The notes beneath the pieces are model-generated. The model worked only from the letters and a program-made list of their open reading frames with translations, did not search any database and was not told the DNA's origin. A stretch of 64,000 nucleotides of DNA, from positions 73,281 through 137,280 of the forward strand of contig DCXY01000044.1 in assembly GCA_002329155.1 (NCBI GenBank), given 5' to 3'. Every line of letters begins with the position of its first letter. The stretch's first letter is position 1. The DNA comes from Stenotrophomonas sp. UBA2124. GTDB taxonomy: Bacteria > Pseudomonadota > Gammaproteobacteria > Xanthomonadales > Xanthomonadaceae. Shown in pieces: positions 17,408 through 26,285 of the stretch. The position numbers and the translations under genes are program-made.

Positions 17408-20197
17408 ATGGATCCACGTATCGCGAAGAAAAAGACACCGGTTACCTTGCTGGCCCTAGGCATCAGCCTGGCGCTGCAGGCCGGTTCCGTCGCCGCCCAG
17501 GATGCCGGCTCCGCCGCCACCGATCTGGACGCCGTCACCGTTACCGGCTACCGCGCCAGCGTCGAGAAGGCGATGGACATCAAGCGCGGCGAGACCGGTA
17601 TGGTCGATGCCATCGTTGCCGAGGACATCGGCAAGTTCCCGGACAGCAACCTGGCCGAATCGCTGCAGCGCATCCCCGGCGTGGTCATCACCCGTGACGG
17701 CGGCGAAGGCCGCAACATCTCGGTGCGTGGCCTGGGCCCGGATTTCACCCGCGTGCGCATCAACGGGCTGGAAGCACTGAGCACCGTCGGCAGCAGTGAC
17801 GGGCAGGGCGGCACCAACCGTGGCCGTGGCTTCGACTTCAACGTGTTCGCCTCGGACCTGTTCACCCAACTGGTGGCGCGCAAGACCGCCTCGGCCGACG
17901 TGGAAGAGGGCTCGCTGGGCGCGACCGTGGACCTGCGCACCGCGCGCCCGTTCGACTATGACGGCTTCACCGCCGTGGCCAACGTGCAGGCTGGCTACAA
18001 CGATGCCTCGCAGAAGGCCATGCCGCGCTTCGCCGGCCTGCTGTCCAACACCTGGGCAGATGGCAAGTTTGGCGCGTTGCTGTCGGTGGCTTACTCCGAG
18101 CGTGAAACGGTGGAGGAGGGCACGGGTACGGTGCGTTGGGCCAATGCTCTGGCCAACACGCCAACCAACACGGGCAATCCCAACGGTGTCGGATTTGCAG
18201 GCTGCTCCAACGGCTCGGCACCGTATCCCGCAGTGTGCAGCAATCAGGTCTACACGCCGCGCTTCCCGCGCTACACGCTGATGGAGCACGACCAGAAGCG
18301 TCTGGGCGTGACCGGCGCGCTGCAGTTCAAGCCCAGCGACCGCACTACCTTCAGCCTGGATGCGCTGTATTCCAAGATCGACGCCAAGCGCGATGAGAAG
18401 TACATCGAGGCCAATGGCCTGAGCAAGACAGGTACCGATGGAAAGGCGCAGATCGTGGTCAACGATGGCGAGATCCGTGATGGCGCGCTGGTCTACGCCA
18501 CCATGGACAACGTGGACATCCGCGCCGAGAACCGCCACGACGAGTGGAGCACCGAGTTCTACCAGATCAGCCTGGACGGCGAGCACAAGCTCACCGACGA
18601 CTTCACCATCACCGGCAAGATCGGCACCTCGCGTTCCAAGCACGACAACCCCATCCAGGCCACGGTCATGATGGACAAGTTGAACGTCAAGGGCTACAGC
18701 TACGACTACCGTGGCAACGCCAACAAGCCGGTCTTCAACTACGGTATCGACCCGCTGGACCCGAGCGGCTGGACGCTGTCCACCGTGCGCCTGCGCCAGA
18801 ACTACGTCACCAACGATTTCGACAACGGCAACCTGGAATTCTCGTGGGTGATGGGGCCGTCGTTCACGCTTGAAGGTGGCATCCAGGCCAAGAACTTCAG
18901 CTTCGATTCGATGGAGCGCCGCCGCGGTGCCAACGAAACCCTCGTGCCGACCTTCAACGGCAGCAAGATCGTGCCGATCAACATGACCGAGCTGGCCAGC
19001 CTCAACGGCCTGGCCGGTGCACCGGGCAAGTGGGTGGTGCCGAACTTCAACGGCATCGCCAACGAGTTCGACATCCTCAGCGACAGCGGCACCTATGCGC
19101 TGATCGACTACGCCGCCAGCATCCGCAGCGTGCAGGAGCAGGACCGCGGTGCGTGGTTGATGGGCAAGTTCGGTTTCGACGTTGGCTCGATTCCGGTGTC
19201 CGGCAACCTGGGCGCGCGCTATGTGAAGACCAAGCAGACCTCCAGCGGCATGGCCACCATCGGCGGCAAGCCGGTGGCCACCACGGTGACGCGCGAGTAC
19301 AACGATTTCCTGCCGGCGTTGAACCTGGTGGCCGAGATCACGCCTGATTTCCTGGTGCGCTTCGGCGCGGCCAAGGTGATGAGCCGCCCGGGCCTGGGCA
19401 GCCTGACTCCGGGCGTCACCGTCAGCGTCAGCGGCAGCGCCAAGACCGTCAGCGGCGGCAACCCGGCGCTGGATCCGGTGCGTGCCAAGACCGCCGACCT
19501 GGGCTTCGAGTGGTACTTCAACGAAGGCGCGATGCTGGGCGTGGCGCTGTTCTACAAGGACATCGAGAGCTTCATCCAGAACACCCGCGAGACCCGTCCG
19601 TACAACACGAGCGGCCTGCCGGCGAGCCTGCTGGACAACCTCAACGCCAGCCCCACCGACGACTTCGTGTTCAGCACCCCGGTCAACACTCCCGGTGGCG
19701 ACCTGACCGGCGTGGAGTTCAACTACACCCAGCCCTTCAGCTTCCTGCCGGGCAAGTGGTCGAACACGGGCGTGCAGCTGAACTACACCTACGTGGAATC
19801 CAAGATCCAGTACGTGACCAGCAGCGGCGCCATGGCGCAGAAGGCGGACCTGACCGGCCTGTCCAAGAACGCGTGGAATGCCACGCTGTTCTACGAAGGC
19901 GACAGCTGGTCCGGGCGCGTGTCGGCCACCAACCGCGACGACTACCTGATCCAGGTGCCGGGCACGGAGAAGGGCTTCGACAGCGATGGCCTGGGCGTGC
20001 ATGGCCAGAGTGGCACCACCTTCGTCGATGCGTCGATTCACTACCGCATCAGCGACCAGCTGGAAATCAGCCTGGAAGGCGCCAACCTGACCAACGAGGC
20101 GCAGGAGTCGTGGGTGTCCAACCCGGGCGTCGCGCTGCCGCTGGAATACAGCCAGACCGGCCGCCAGTACACGCTGGGCCTGCGTTACAAGTTCTGA
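17408..20197 (+). CDS. TonB-dependent receptor, Xanthomonas/Caulobacter type (carbohydrate)
   Basis: A 929-residue outer-membrane receptor. GGAGAGAGGAAGG directly upstream supports ATG 17408, followed by a signal peptide (TLLALGISLALQAGSVAAQ). The TonB box is LDAVTVTGYR. The plug includes AEDIGKFPDSNLAESLQRIPGV, RNISVRGLGPDFTRVRINGL and ADVEEGSLGATVDLRTARPF, all diagnostic of the carbohydrate-import TonB-Xanth-Caul family. The barrel ends RQYTLGLRYKF. It follows the lyase gene after a 670-bp gap with two operator copies, so it is an independently regulated unit. A 10-bp stem lies just after its stop. Having two receptors of one family suggests two oligosaccharide classes or sizes. Confidence 0.93.
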   Translation: MDPRIAKKKTPVTLLALGISLALQAGSVAAQDAGSAATDLDAVTVTGYRASVEKAMDIKRGETGMVDAIVAEDIGKFPDSNLAESLQRIPGVVITRDGGEGRNISVRGLGPDFTRVRINGLEALSTVGSSDGQGGTNRGRGFDFNVFASDLFTQLVARKTASADVEEGSLGATVDLRTARPFDYDGFTAVANVQAGYNDASQKAMPRFAGLLSNTWADGKFGALLSVAYSERETVEEGTGTVRWANALANTPTNTGNPNGVGFAGCSNGSAPYPAVCSNQVYTPRFPRYTLMEHDQKRLGVTGALQFKPSDRTTFSLDALYSKIDAKRDEKYIEANGLSKTGTDGKAQIVVNDGEIRDGALVYATMDNVDIRAENRHDEWSTEFYQISLDGEHKLTDDFTITGKIGTSRSKHDNPIQATVMMDKLNVKGYSYDYRGNANKPVFNYGIDPLDPSGWTLSTVRLRQNYVTNDFDNGNLEFSWVMGPSFTLEGGIQAKNFSFDSMERRRGANETLVPTFNGSKIVPINMTELASLNGLAGAPGKWVVPNFNGIANEFDILSDSGTYALIDYAASIRSVQEQDRGAWLMGKFGFDVGSIPVSGNLGARYVKTKQTSSGMATIGGKPVATTVTREYNDFLPALNLVAEITPDFLVRFGAAKVMSRPGLGSLTPGVTVSVSGSAKTVSGGNPALDPVRAKTADLGFEWYFNEGAMLGVALFYKDIESFIQNTRETRPYNTSGLPASLLDNLNASPTDDFVFSTPVNTPGGDLTGVEFNYTQPFSFLPGKWSNTGVQLNYTYVESKIQYVTSSGAMAQKADLTGLSKNAWNATLFYEGDSWSGRVSATNRDDYLIQVPGTEKGFDSDGLGVHGQSGTTFVDASIHYRISDQLEISLEGANLTNEAQESWVSNPGVALPLEYSQTGRQYTLGLRYKF

Positions 20198-20205
20198 TGC
20201 AGCAC

Positions 20206-20230
20206 CCGCCCCGGCGCAATGCCGGGGCGG
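20206..20230 (+). terminator. GC-rich hairpin after the second receptor
   Basis: CCGCCCCGGC-gcaat-GCCGGGGCGG is a perfect 10-bp stem eight bases after the receptor's stop codon. No T-tract follows, so it may end or merely stabilise the upstream message and lower read-through into the large enzyme gene. Confidence 0.5.
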
Positions 20231-20334
20231 TCCAATGAGGGTGCGACGCTGGAAGTGCAGACGCGTTGGCGTCGCAGACTTGGCCCACCGCGTGCGGAAG
20301 GCAACAATCACCGTACGCCTCCAAGAGAAGCACG

Positions 20335-23300
20335 ATGTCCGCTCGTCCCAAGGCAATACCTCTTCGCCCCTTGCTGTTGGCAACTGCGCTGCTGGCTGCT
20401 CTCCCGGCCGCAGCGCAGGCTTCTTCGCCGGAACTGTTGTTCCGGGTCTCGGCGGACACGGGCTTTGCCGCCGACCACGCGGCGGGCGATGCGGTGCCCA
20501 ACTTCCAGGACAAGGTGGCGCTGGTGGACGACGGCGCGCATGGCCGTGCCATCCAGTGGCAGGACGACGGCGTGCTGTCGTGGAACGCACCGGGCAACAT
20601 CCGCGCCGAACGCGGCACGCTCGCCTTCTTTTGGCGCTCACGCTACGCGGTGGGAGAAGCGCCGTTCGTGATCTTCCGTGTCGGCTACGCCGACCACAGC
20701 AGCTGGGACATGGCGTGGTTGCGCATCGACTGGAACGGCCACGGCTTCGATGCCTTCGTCACCGATGCCAACCTCGCGCGCAGCCGTGTTTCATTCAAGC
20801 TGGACGCGAACCCAAGCCCGGCGCAATGGCAGCACATCGCCTTCGCATGGGATGAGGACAAGGGCGTGCGCCTGTACGTCGATGGCCGCGAGGTGGCACG
20901 CAATGACGCCACGGGTGACTTCGACGCGGCGCTGGATCAGCTGGGCCTGGCCGGGCGCGTGATGGCGCCGTACCAGGTGCAGAGCCGCTACAACTTCCTG
21001 CGCGGCAGCGACTTCGACGAGATCCGCGTGTACGACCGCATGCTGGATGCCGCCGCGGTATCCGCGCTTGCGCGCAATGCCGAGCCGCGCAGTGGCGAAA
21101 CCGCCACCGCATCGCAGCGTGCCTGGTGGCACCGCTTTGGCTGGGAAGGTGCCGCGCCGCCGGTGTTGTCCACGCCGGTGACGACGATCCGCAAGGTCGA
21201 GTTCGCCGACACCAAGGACCTGAAGCAGTGGATGTGGAAGGGCACCGACGGCATCGCCGAGACCACCTGGCCAGGCGTCTACAACCGATCGCGCCTGCCG
21301 GGACGCAATGACTATTTTCAGCTGCCCGACTGGAACACCTATGTCGAAGGCGGCAAGCAGCTAGACCTTACCGTGCCACAGGACGAACGCATCAACCGCG
21401 TGGAAATTCGTGGCGCCGCGTTCGGCACGTTGAGCGGAACCGCTGGGCCGTTGTTCAAGCGCAGCGAAGGCGTGGTGCGCAGTGTGGATATATTCGCCGA
21501 ACAGCAGGGCGGGGCGCTGCACTTCCGCAACGATGTGCAGGAGACGCCGATCCAGGAAATCTGGGGCTACCACGTCAGCGATGCCGCCGAGCCGGAAGGT
21601 ACGGTCAAGCAGCGTTACATCATCGACAGCAGCGTGGTGCCGGACTACACCAACGTAGCCACGCTGCGTGACTACATCAACGGCCGCTTTGCGCCGGATG
21701 AGCGCAGCACGGTGATGGCGCTGCCCAAGGGGGCGGGTTCACGCAAGCGTGCCGCCGACTGCGCGTTGGTCACATCCATGCCCATCGTGCATGTGCTGGT
21801 GCCGTCGGGTGTGGGTGACGCACCGGCGGCGCAGCCGCTGATCCGTAGCTGGGCCTACAGCTGGGAGAACATGCATGACGGTCTGGACGGTGTGGCCATC
21901 GATCTTCCCGCGCTCGACCTGCCGGCCACGCACGATGGCCTGATTCCGTTGAACATCCGCATCAAGGACCCGATCTGGCCGGCACGCGACATGATCGATG
22001 TGTCCGTGTCGGTGCGGCCCAATGAAGCGCGCACGCTGTGGCTGGATCTGCGCGACCGCATCCTCACCACCGACAGCCTGTGGCTGAGCATCGCCTCGGC
22101 GGCGCCGGGCTTCAATGTCGCCGCGCTGGATGGCGGCGAAGTGCGGCTGGTGTTCAAGGACCGCAAGGAGGCGTTGAAGGAACACGTTGCCGACCGCTTC
22201 AACCAGGTGCGTGACAACTGGGGCTTCCTGGTCGAGGAACACACAACGTCCAAGCGCCAACGGTTGTATGCGCGCGTGTATGCCGATCTCAGTGATCTGC
22301 TGCGCGTGGACCCCGACCACGCGCTCGGCCGGCTGTACTGGAACTACATCAGCTACAACAGCCAGGGCCGACCGCCTTACGCCTTGCCGGAGCCGCCAAA
22401 GGGTGTGCCGGCATGGGCGTTCTACCAGCTGGAAGACCTCAAGCGCGTGCGCCATTTCATCGACTGGTGGATCGACAACCGGCAGGTGGCGTACGGCGAT
22501 TTCGGCGGCGGCATCTCGGACGACTCCGACCTGGTGCAGCAGTGGCCGGGGCTGGCGCTGATGGGTGTCACGCCGGAGCGGCTCAACGCTTCGCTCACCG
22601 CGCTGTCCGATGCCGTCTACAAGAATGGCATGTTCGCCAACGGCTTGAGCACCATCGAGACCGATGAACTGCATTCGTACGAGGAAGGCATCAACGCCAA
22701 CAGCGCGATGCTCTACCTCAACTGGGGTGATCCGCTCACGGTGGAGCGCCTGATGGAAACGGTGAAGGCGTTCGACGAGCGCATCATCCTGCCCAATCCG
22801 CAGGGGCACCTGCTGTTCTCCAGCAACTGGTTTGGCGGCAACAAGGTGTACCGAGAGCCGAACTGGCAGTGGCAGAAGCCGTACTCGTTCCCGGCGCTGC
22901 ACCCGGCGTTCCTGATGGGCGAATACAATGCCGACCCGACCGGCCGCAAGCTGGTGACCGGGCTGGCGGACAGCTATCTGGCGCACGCCTACACCGACGA
23001 CAAGGGCCGCTGGGCGCTGCCGAACGAGATCAACTGGGCCACCGGCAAGACCCGCGGCGGCGAATTGAATCAGGGTTCGGGTGGTGGTGACACCCTGCAC
23101 ACATTCTGGGCAGCGTGGCGCTGGAGCGGTGACGACAAGTACCTCAAGGCGCTGGACTACCGCGTGGCGCGGGGCGGGCCAGGTGCCTTGTCCAATCTCG
23201 GTGAGAACGTCATGGATGTGCTGGGCAGGCAGCAGGCGTGGGGGCCGCAGTTGGTCGCCGACGCGGATGCCAATGCCGGCGGCTTCGCCAACATCAGCGC

Positions 23301-24129
23301 CTGGCAGCTTACCGGTGACATGAACTACCTGCAGCGCCTGCATGCCGATGGCCTGCAGGCCAAGATGCAGCGCGAGTACATGAACACCGAGGGGCACTGG
23401 TGGAGCGACCGTGTGGAAGCGCCCAGCGAGTTCCTGCAGCGCGTGCGTCTGGGCGGCATCGCGCTCAAGCGCAACCAGAGCTGGCCGGGGCATACGGTGA
23501 GCTGGAACTTCGCGCAGCCTGACGGTGCGGAACAGGTGGCCCTGGCTGTGCATGCGCCGTCGCGCGAACGCTTCAAGGTCATCGCCTACAACGTGGGCAG
23601 CACCGCGCAGGAGGCGACGATGACCGGCTGGAACATCAGCGCCGGCACCTGGCGCATCCGCAGTGGCGTGGACCGCGATGGCGATGGCCATATCGACGGC
23701 AAGCCGCAGGAACGCGAGGTGATGCTGGAGAAGAGCGTGAGCACCACGCTGCGTTTCGCGCCGAAGCAGACGCAGGTGTTCGAGTTCGAGCGCGTGGCCG
23801 AGGCAACGCCGGTGGAGACGCGCGCGGATCTGGGGATTGGTCGTGACGACCTGCAGATCGAAGGCGACCAGCTGCGGCTCACCGTGCACAGCCTGGGCCA
23901 TGTGGCGACCGCTGCGGGCCATGCCATTGTCGAGGATGCGCGTGGCCGCGAGGTGGTGCGTGTTGCGGTTCCATCACTGGAAGCACCGTTGGATCTGACG
24001 CCGCGAACCATCTCAGTGAACTTGCCGTTGCCTGCGGGCTTCAACCGCAAGGGCGCGCGTGTGCACGTGGTGCAGGAAGGGCAGGGCAGAGAGGTTACGA
24101 TGCGCAACAACGTGCTGGTGCTGGAGTAG
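20335..24129 (+). CDS. secreted 1264-residue LamG-domain protein, candidate polysaccharide lyase
   Basis: Start ATG 20335 has AAGAGAAG upstream and yields a signal peptide (LLLATALLAALPAAAQA). A concanavalin/LamG-like jelly-roll spans about residues 30-235 (GTLAFFWRSRY, LDANPSPAQWQHIAFAWDE, VRLYVDGREVARN). A beta-rich middle follows (about 279-600). A long helical, aromatic-rich region spans about 640-1010 (LYWNYISYNSQGRPPY, ETDELHSYEEGINANSAML, GGNKVYREPNWQWQKPY) and resembles an alpha/alpha toroid. Beta-sandwich domains close it (about 1070-1264, including RSGVDRDGDGHIDG). Toroid plus beta-sandwich is a common lyase architecture, but I cannot match it to a named PL family. Its position after two receptors and two lyase-like genes suggests it acts on the same polymer. 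Its 3' end is copied twice downstream. Confidence 0.8.
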   Translation: MSARPKAIPLRPLLLATALLAALPAAAQASSPELLFRVSADTGFAADHAAGDAVPNFQDKVALVDDGAHGRAIQWQDDGVLSWNAPGNIRAERGTLAFFWRSRYAVGEAPFVIFRVGYADHSSWDMAWLRIDWNGHGFDAFVTDANLARSRVSFKLDANPSPAQWQHIAFAWDEDKGVRLYVDGREVARNDATGDFDAALDQLGLAGRVMAPYQVQSRYNFLRGSDFDEIRVYDRMLDAAAVSALARNAEPRSGETATASQRAWWHRFGWEGAAPPVLSTPVTTIRKVEFADTKDLKQWMWKGTDGIAETTWPGVYNRSRLPGRNDYFQLPDWNTYVEGGKQLDLTVPQDERINRVEIRGAAFGTLSGTAGPLFKRSEGVVRSVDIFAEQQGGALHFRNDVQETPIQEIWGYHVSDAAEPEGTVKQRYIIDSSVVPDYTNVATLRDYINGRFAPDERSTVMALPKGAGSRKRAADCALVTSMPIVHVLVPSGVGDAPAAQPLIRSWAYSWENMHDGLDGVAIDLPALDLPATHDGLIPLNIRIKDPIWPARDMIDVSVSVRPNEARTLWLDLRDRILTTDSLWLSIASAAPGFNVAALDGGEVRLVFKDRKEALKEHVADRFNQVRDNWGFLVEEHTTSKRQRLYARVYADLSDLLRVDPDHALGRLYWNYISYNSQGRPPYALPEPPKGVPAWAFYQLEDLKRVRHFIDWWIDNRQVAYGDFGGGISDDSDLVQQWPGLALMGVTPERLNASLTALSDAVYKNGMFANGLSTIETDELHSYEEGINANSAMLYLNWGDPLTVERLMETVKAFDERIILPNPQGHLLFSSNWFGGNKVYREPNWQWQKPYSFPALHPAFLMGEYNADPTGRKLVTGLADSYLAHAYTDDKGRWALPNEINWATGKTRGGELNQGSGGGDTLHTFWAAWRWSGDDKYLKALDYRVARGGPGALSNLGENVMDVLGRQQAWGPQLVADADANAGGFANISAWQLTGDMNYLQRLHADGLQAKMQREYMNTEGHWWSDRVEAPSEFLQRVRLGGIALKRNQSWPGHTVSWNFAQPDGAEQVALAVHAPSRERFKVIAYNVGSTAQEATMTGWNISAGTWRIRSGVDRDGDGHIDGKPQEREVMLEKSVSTTLRFAPKQTQVFEFERVAEATPVETRADLGIGRDDLQIEGDQLRLTVHSLGHVATAAGHAIVEDARGREVVRVAVPSLEAPLDLTPRTISVNLPLPAGFNRKGARVHVVQEGQGREVTMRNNVLVLE

Positions 24130-24384
24130 CTGCCGGCAGCCACAGCCGCAGCCGCGGGCGCGGCAAGAGCGTGAAGTGAGCCCCTCTCCCTTCACGGGAG
24201 AGGGGTTGGGGAGAGGGAGGCTGTTCGCGGTTGCTTCGATGCGGGCTGATGGGGGAATGCTTTGGCCTTTCAGCCGGCAATTCCTTGTCTTCTGAAAAGT
24301 CGCCGTGAGCTGTTGCTTTCTACCCTCTCCTCAAGCCCTCCCCCGTGAAGGGAGAGGGGCTCAAGCCACAGCCAGAGCAAGGCG

Positions 24385-24462
24385 CTAACGCGTCTGCCGC
24401 AACACCGCCGCCTGTGCCCAGCGTGCCGCAATGTTCGGCGCGGTGATGCAGACCGCCTGATC
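24385..24462 (-). pseudogene. orphan 3' fragment of the methylglyoxal synthase gene (copy 1)
   Basis: Encodes the same C-terminus as the intact gene (ITAPNIAARWAQAAVLRQTR) with an intact stop codon, 950 bp downstream of the real stop in the synthase's own direction. It has no start or upstream coding part. It is a by-product of the tandem duplication. Confidence 0.9.
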
Positions 24463-24625
24463 GGCTCCGCCGCCGGAAACACCGCTGGATCTGATGCCGC
24501 GAACCACCACGGTGAGCTTGTCGCTGCCTGCGGGCTTCAACCGCAAAGGCGCACGTGTGCGCGTACTGCAAGAAGGGCGGGGAAGTGAGGTGACGCCGCG
24601 CAACAACGTGCTGGTGCTGGAGTAG
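24463..24625 (+). pseudogene. orphan 3' fragment of the LamG enzyme gene (copy 1)
   Basis: Repeats the last ~53 codons of the enzyme gene (LPAGFNRKGARVRVLQEG, NNVLVLE, then TAG). The frame is intact despite several substitutions relative to the parent. It has no own start or ribosome binding site. Confidence 0.9.
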
Positions 24626-24859
24626 CGGGAAGAGCCTGCCCGCGCGGCAAGCAAGCCCCTCTCCCTTCACGGGAGAGGGGTTGGGGAGAGGGAGGCTGTT
24701 CGCGGTTGCTTCGATGCGGGCCGATGGGGGCATGCTTTGGCCTTTCAGCCGGCAATTCCTTGTCTTCTGAAAAGTCGCCGTGAGCTGTTGCTTTCTACCC
24801 TCTCCCCAAGCCCTCCCCCGTGAAGGGAGAGGGGCTCAAGCCACAGCCAGAGCAAGGCG

Positions 24860-24937
24860 CTAACGCGTCTGCCGCAACACCGCCGCCTGTGCCCAGCGTG
24901 CCGCAATGTTCGGCGCGGTGATGCAGACCGCCTGATC
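24860..24937 (-). pseudogene. orphan 3' fragment of the methylglyoxal synthase gene (copy 2)
   Basis: Second truncated copy, exactly 475 bp from copy 1 and 475 bp from the intact gene end. The coding frame and stop are preserved. Confidence 0.9.
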
Positions 24938-25100
24938 GGTTCCGTCGCTGCAAGCGCCGTTGGATCTGATACCGCGCACCACCACGGTGAGCGTGCCGTT
25001 GCCTGCCGATTTCAACCGCAAGGGCGCGCGTGTGCGCGTGCTGCAGGAAGGGCAGGGCAGTGAGGTGACGCTGCGCAACAACGTGCTGGTGCTGGAGTAG
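24938..25100 (+). pseudogene. orphan 3' fragment of the LamG enzyme gene (copy 2)
   Basis: Second truncated tail of the enzyme gene. It shares the RVRVLQEG and SEVT variants with copy 1 where the parent has HVVQEG and REVT, so the two orphans are closer to each other than to the parent over this part. Confidence 0.9.
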
Positions 25101-25334
25101 CCGAGAGCGCCTGCCCGCGCAGCAAGCAAGCCCCTCTCCCTTTACGGGAGAGGGGTTGGGGAGAGGGAGGCTGTTTGCTGTTGCTTCGATGCGGGCCGAT
25201 GGGGGCATGCTTTGGCCTTTCAGAAAGCAGTTCCTAATCTTCTGAAACGCCGCCATAAGCCGTTGCCTTCTACCCTCTCCCCAACCCCTCTTCCGTGAAG
25301 GGAGAGGGGCTAAAACCAAAACCAAAGCAGGGCG

Positions 25335-26207
25335 CTAACGCGTCTGCCGCAACACCGCCGCCTGCGCCCAGCGTGCTGCAATGTTCGGCGCGGTGATGCA
25401 GACCGCCTGATCGGTCACGGTGGTCACCGCGCGTTCCAGCAGCTGGATGTCCGCTTCATGCTGGCGTGCCACATGCGGGTCCTCGAAGAAGATCGCGCGT
25501 TGGCAGCGGTGTTCCAGCACGCGGTCGGCGATCTGTGCATCACCGCCCAGCGGGCCGCTCTGGAAGCGTTGTATCCACTCCTGCTCGCGTGGCCAGCCAC
25601 GGCTCCAGGCCATTTCGTTGAGGCGCTGGCCGGTGGTGCCGGTGCCGATGCGCTCGGCAAACTGCGACAGCACATCGAAATGCTCGGCGGCGAAGGCCAG
25701 CATCTGCGGTTTGCGGGCGTCGTGCGCGATCAGCGCCAGAGTCTGTTGGCCGAAGTCATGCAGGTCGTCGGCACCCCGGTCTGGTGCAAGGCCGGCATGG
25801 ATGCGCTCCATCTCGATCCAGTCGCGCGCGGTGGCGACGGTGGAGATGAACGGTTTGCCATGAATAACGCACTGCCGCTTGAGCGCGATGGCCTCGGGAA
25901 AGATCGAGGACGGATCAACCGGGTCGATGAAATAGATGGCGCCGTCCAGCGTGCGCTCGGGGCTGCCCATGCCTACCACTTCGGCCACCAACTTCATCAG
26001 GCCGCCTTCGCGCCCGTACGGGTAGCGCCGGATTGCGGGGTAATGCTCCAGCGGCAGGGTGCTGGCGATGGCGTCGAAAGTGCGGCCTACCGCGTGCAGC
26101 TCCACGCCCAGTTCGCCGATGCCCACCTCGCAGGCGCGCAGCCAGCGGAACAATGCGGCGTCACCGCTCTCATGGTGCAGGCGGTTGGCAGCAAGGCCGA
26201 TACGCAT
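25335..26207 (-). CDS. methylglyoxal synthase-like protein with two MGS-fold halves
   Basis: The C-terminal half (about 155-285) aligns by eye with E. coli MgsA, which turns dihydroxyacetone phosphate into methylglyoxal. Compare ALIAHD with ALVAHD, GTGTTGQ with ATGTTGN, SGPLGGDAQ with SGPMGGDQQ, and IFFEDP with IFFWDP. All catalytic positions are kept: H162, D163, D223, D243, H250 and D253 match H19, D20, D71, D91, H98 and D101. The N-terminal half (1-140) shows the same fold rhythm (AVGRTFDAI, PYGREGGLMKL, IYFIDPVDP, FISTVATARDWIE) but lacks most catalytic residues. At 290 residues it is about twice the normal length of 152. I use ATG 26207 because GAGAG is six bases upstream; ATG 26213 directly abuts that site. 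Convergent with the LamG enzyme gene. Confidence 0.75.
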   Translation of the reverse strand: MRIGLAANRLHHESGDAALFRWLRACEVGIGELGVELHAVGRTFDAIASTLPLEHYPAIRRYPYGREGGLMKLVAEVVGMGSPERTLDGAIYFIDPVDPSSIFPEAIALKRQCVIHGKPFISTVATARDWIEMERIHAGLAPDRGADDLHDFGQQTLALIAHDARKPQMLAFAAEHFDVLSQFAERIGTGTTGQRLNEMAWSRGWPREQEWIQRFQSGPLGGDAQIADRVLEHRCQRAIFFEDPHVARQHEADIQLLERAVTTVTDQAVCITAPNIAARWAQAAVLRQTR

Positions 26208-26285
26208 CGTCATCTCTCAAGTGTGGTGTGGGGCCAGTGTAGCGGTGCGCAATGACAGCCGCCGTGCAGAGCGACACGCGAGGCG

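Larger units (their letters stand above)
23967..25412. repeat. three-unit tandem array of converging gene ends
   Basis: Three direct units occupy 23967-24462 (496 bp), 24463-24937 (475 bp) and 24938-25412 (475 bp). Each holds, in order: the last ~53 codons of the LamG enzyme gene, a CCCCTCTCCCTTCACGGGAG-type palindrome, a ~100-bp spacer, a second palindrome in CCCTCTCCCCAAG... form, and the last ~26 codons of the methylglyoxal synthase gene on the minus strand. Only the first enzyme tail and the last synthase tail belong to intact genes. The unit junctions (TCGGCTCC, TCGGTTCC) join GATCGGT of the synthase to CGGTTCC of the enzyme gene, i.e. a 4-5 base overlap. The units differ at scattered bases, so the array is not brand new. 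Confidence 0.92.

Noticed and set aside
17456..20641. A 1061-codon open frame opposite the second TonB receptor
   Set aside because: It is antisense of a clear receptor gene with composition typical of shadow frames.
21739..23922. A 727-codon open frame opposite the LamG enzyme gene
   Set aside because: It has no recognisable domain and a biased composition; the sense strand carries signal peptide, LamG motifs and start site.
24180..25310. Regular repeats that might be a CRISPR array
   Set aside because: Repeat units are about 475 bp and contain gene ends; the palindromes are not evenly spaced at 60-75 bp and no cas gene is present.
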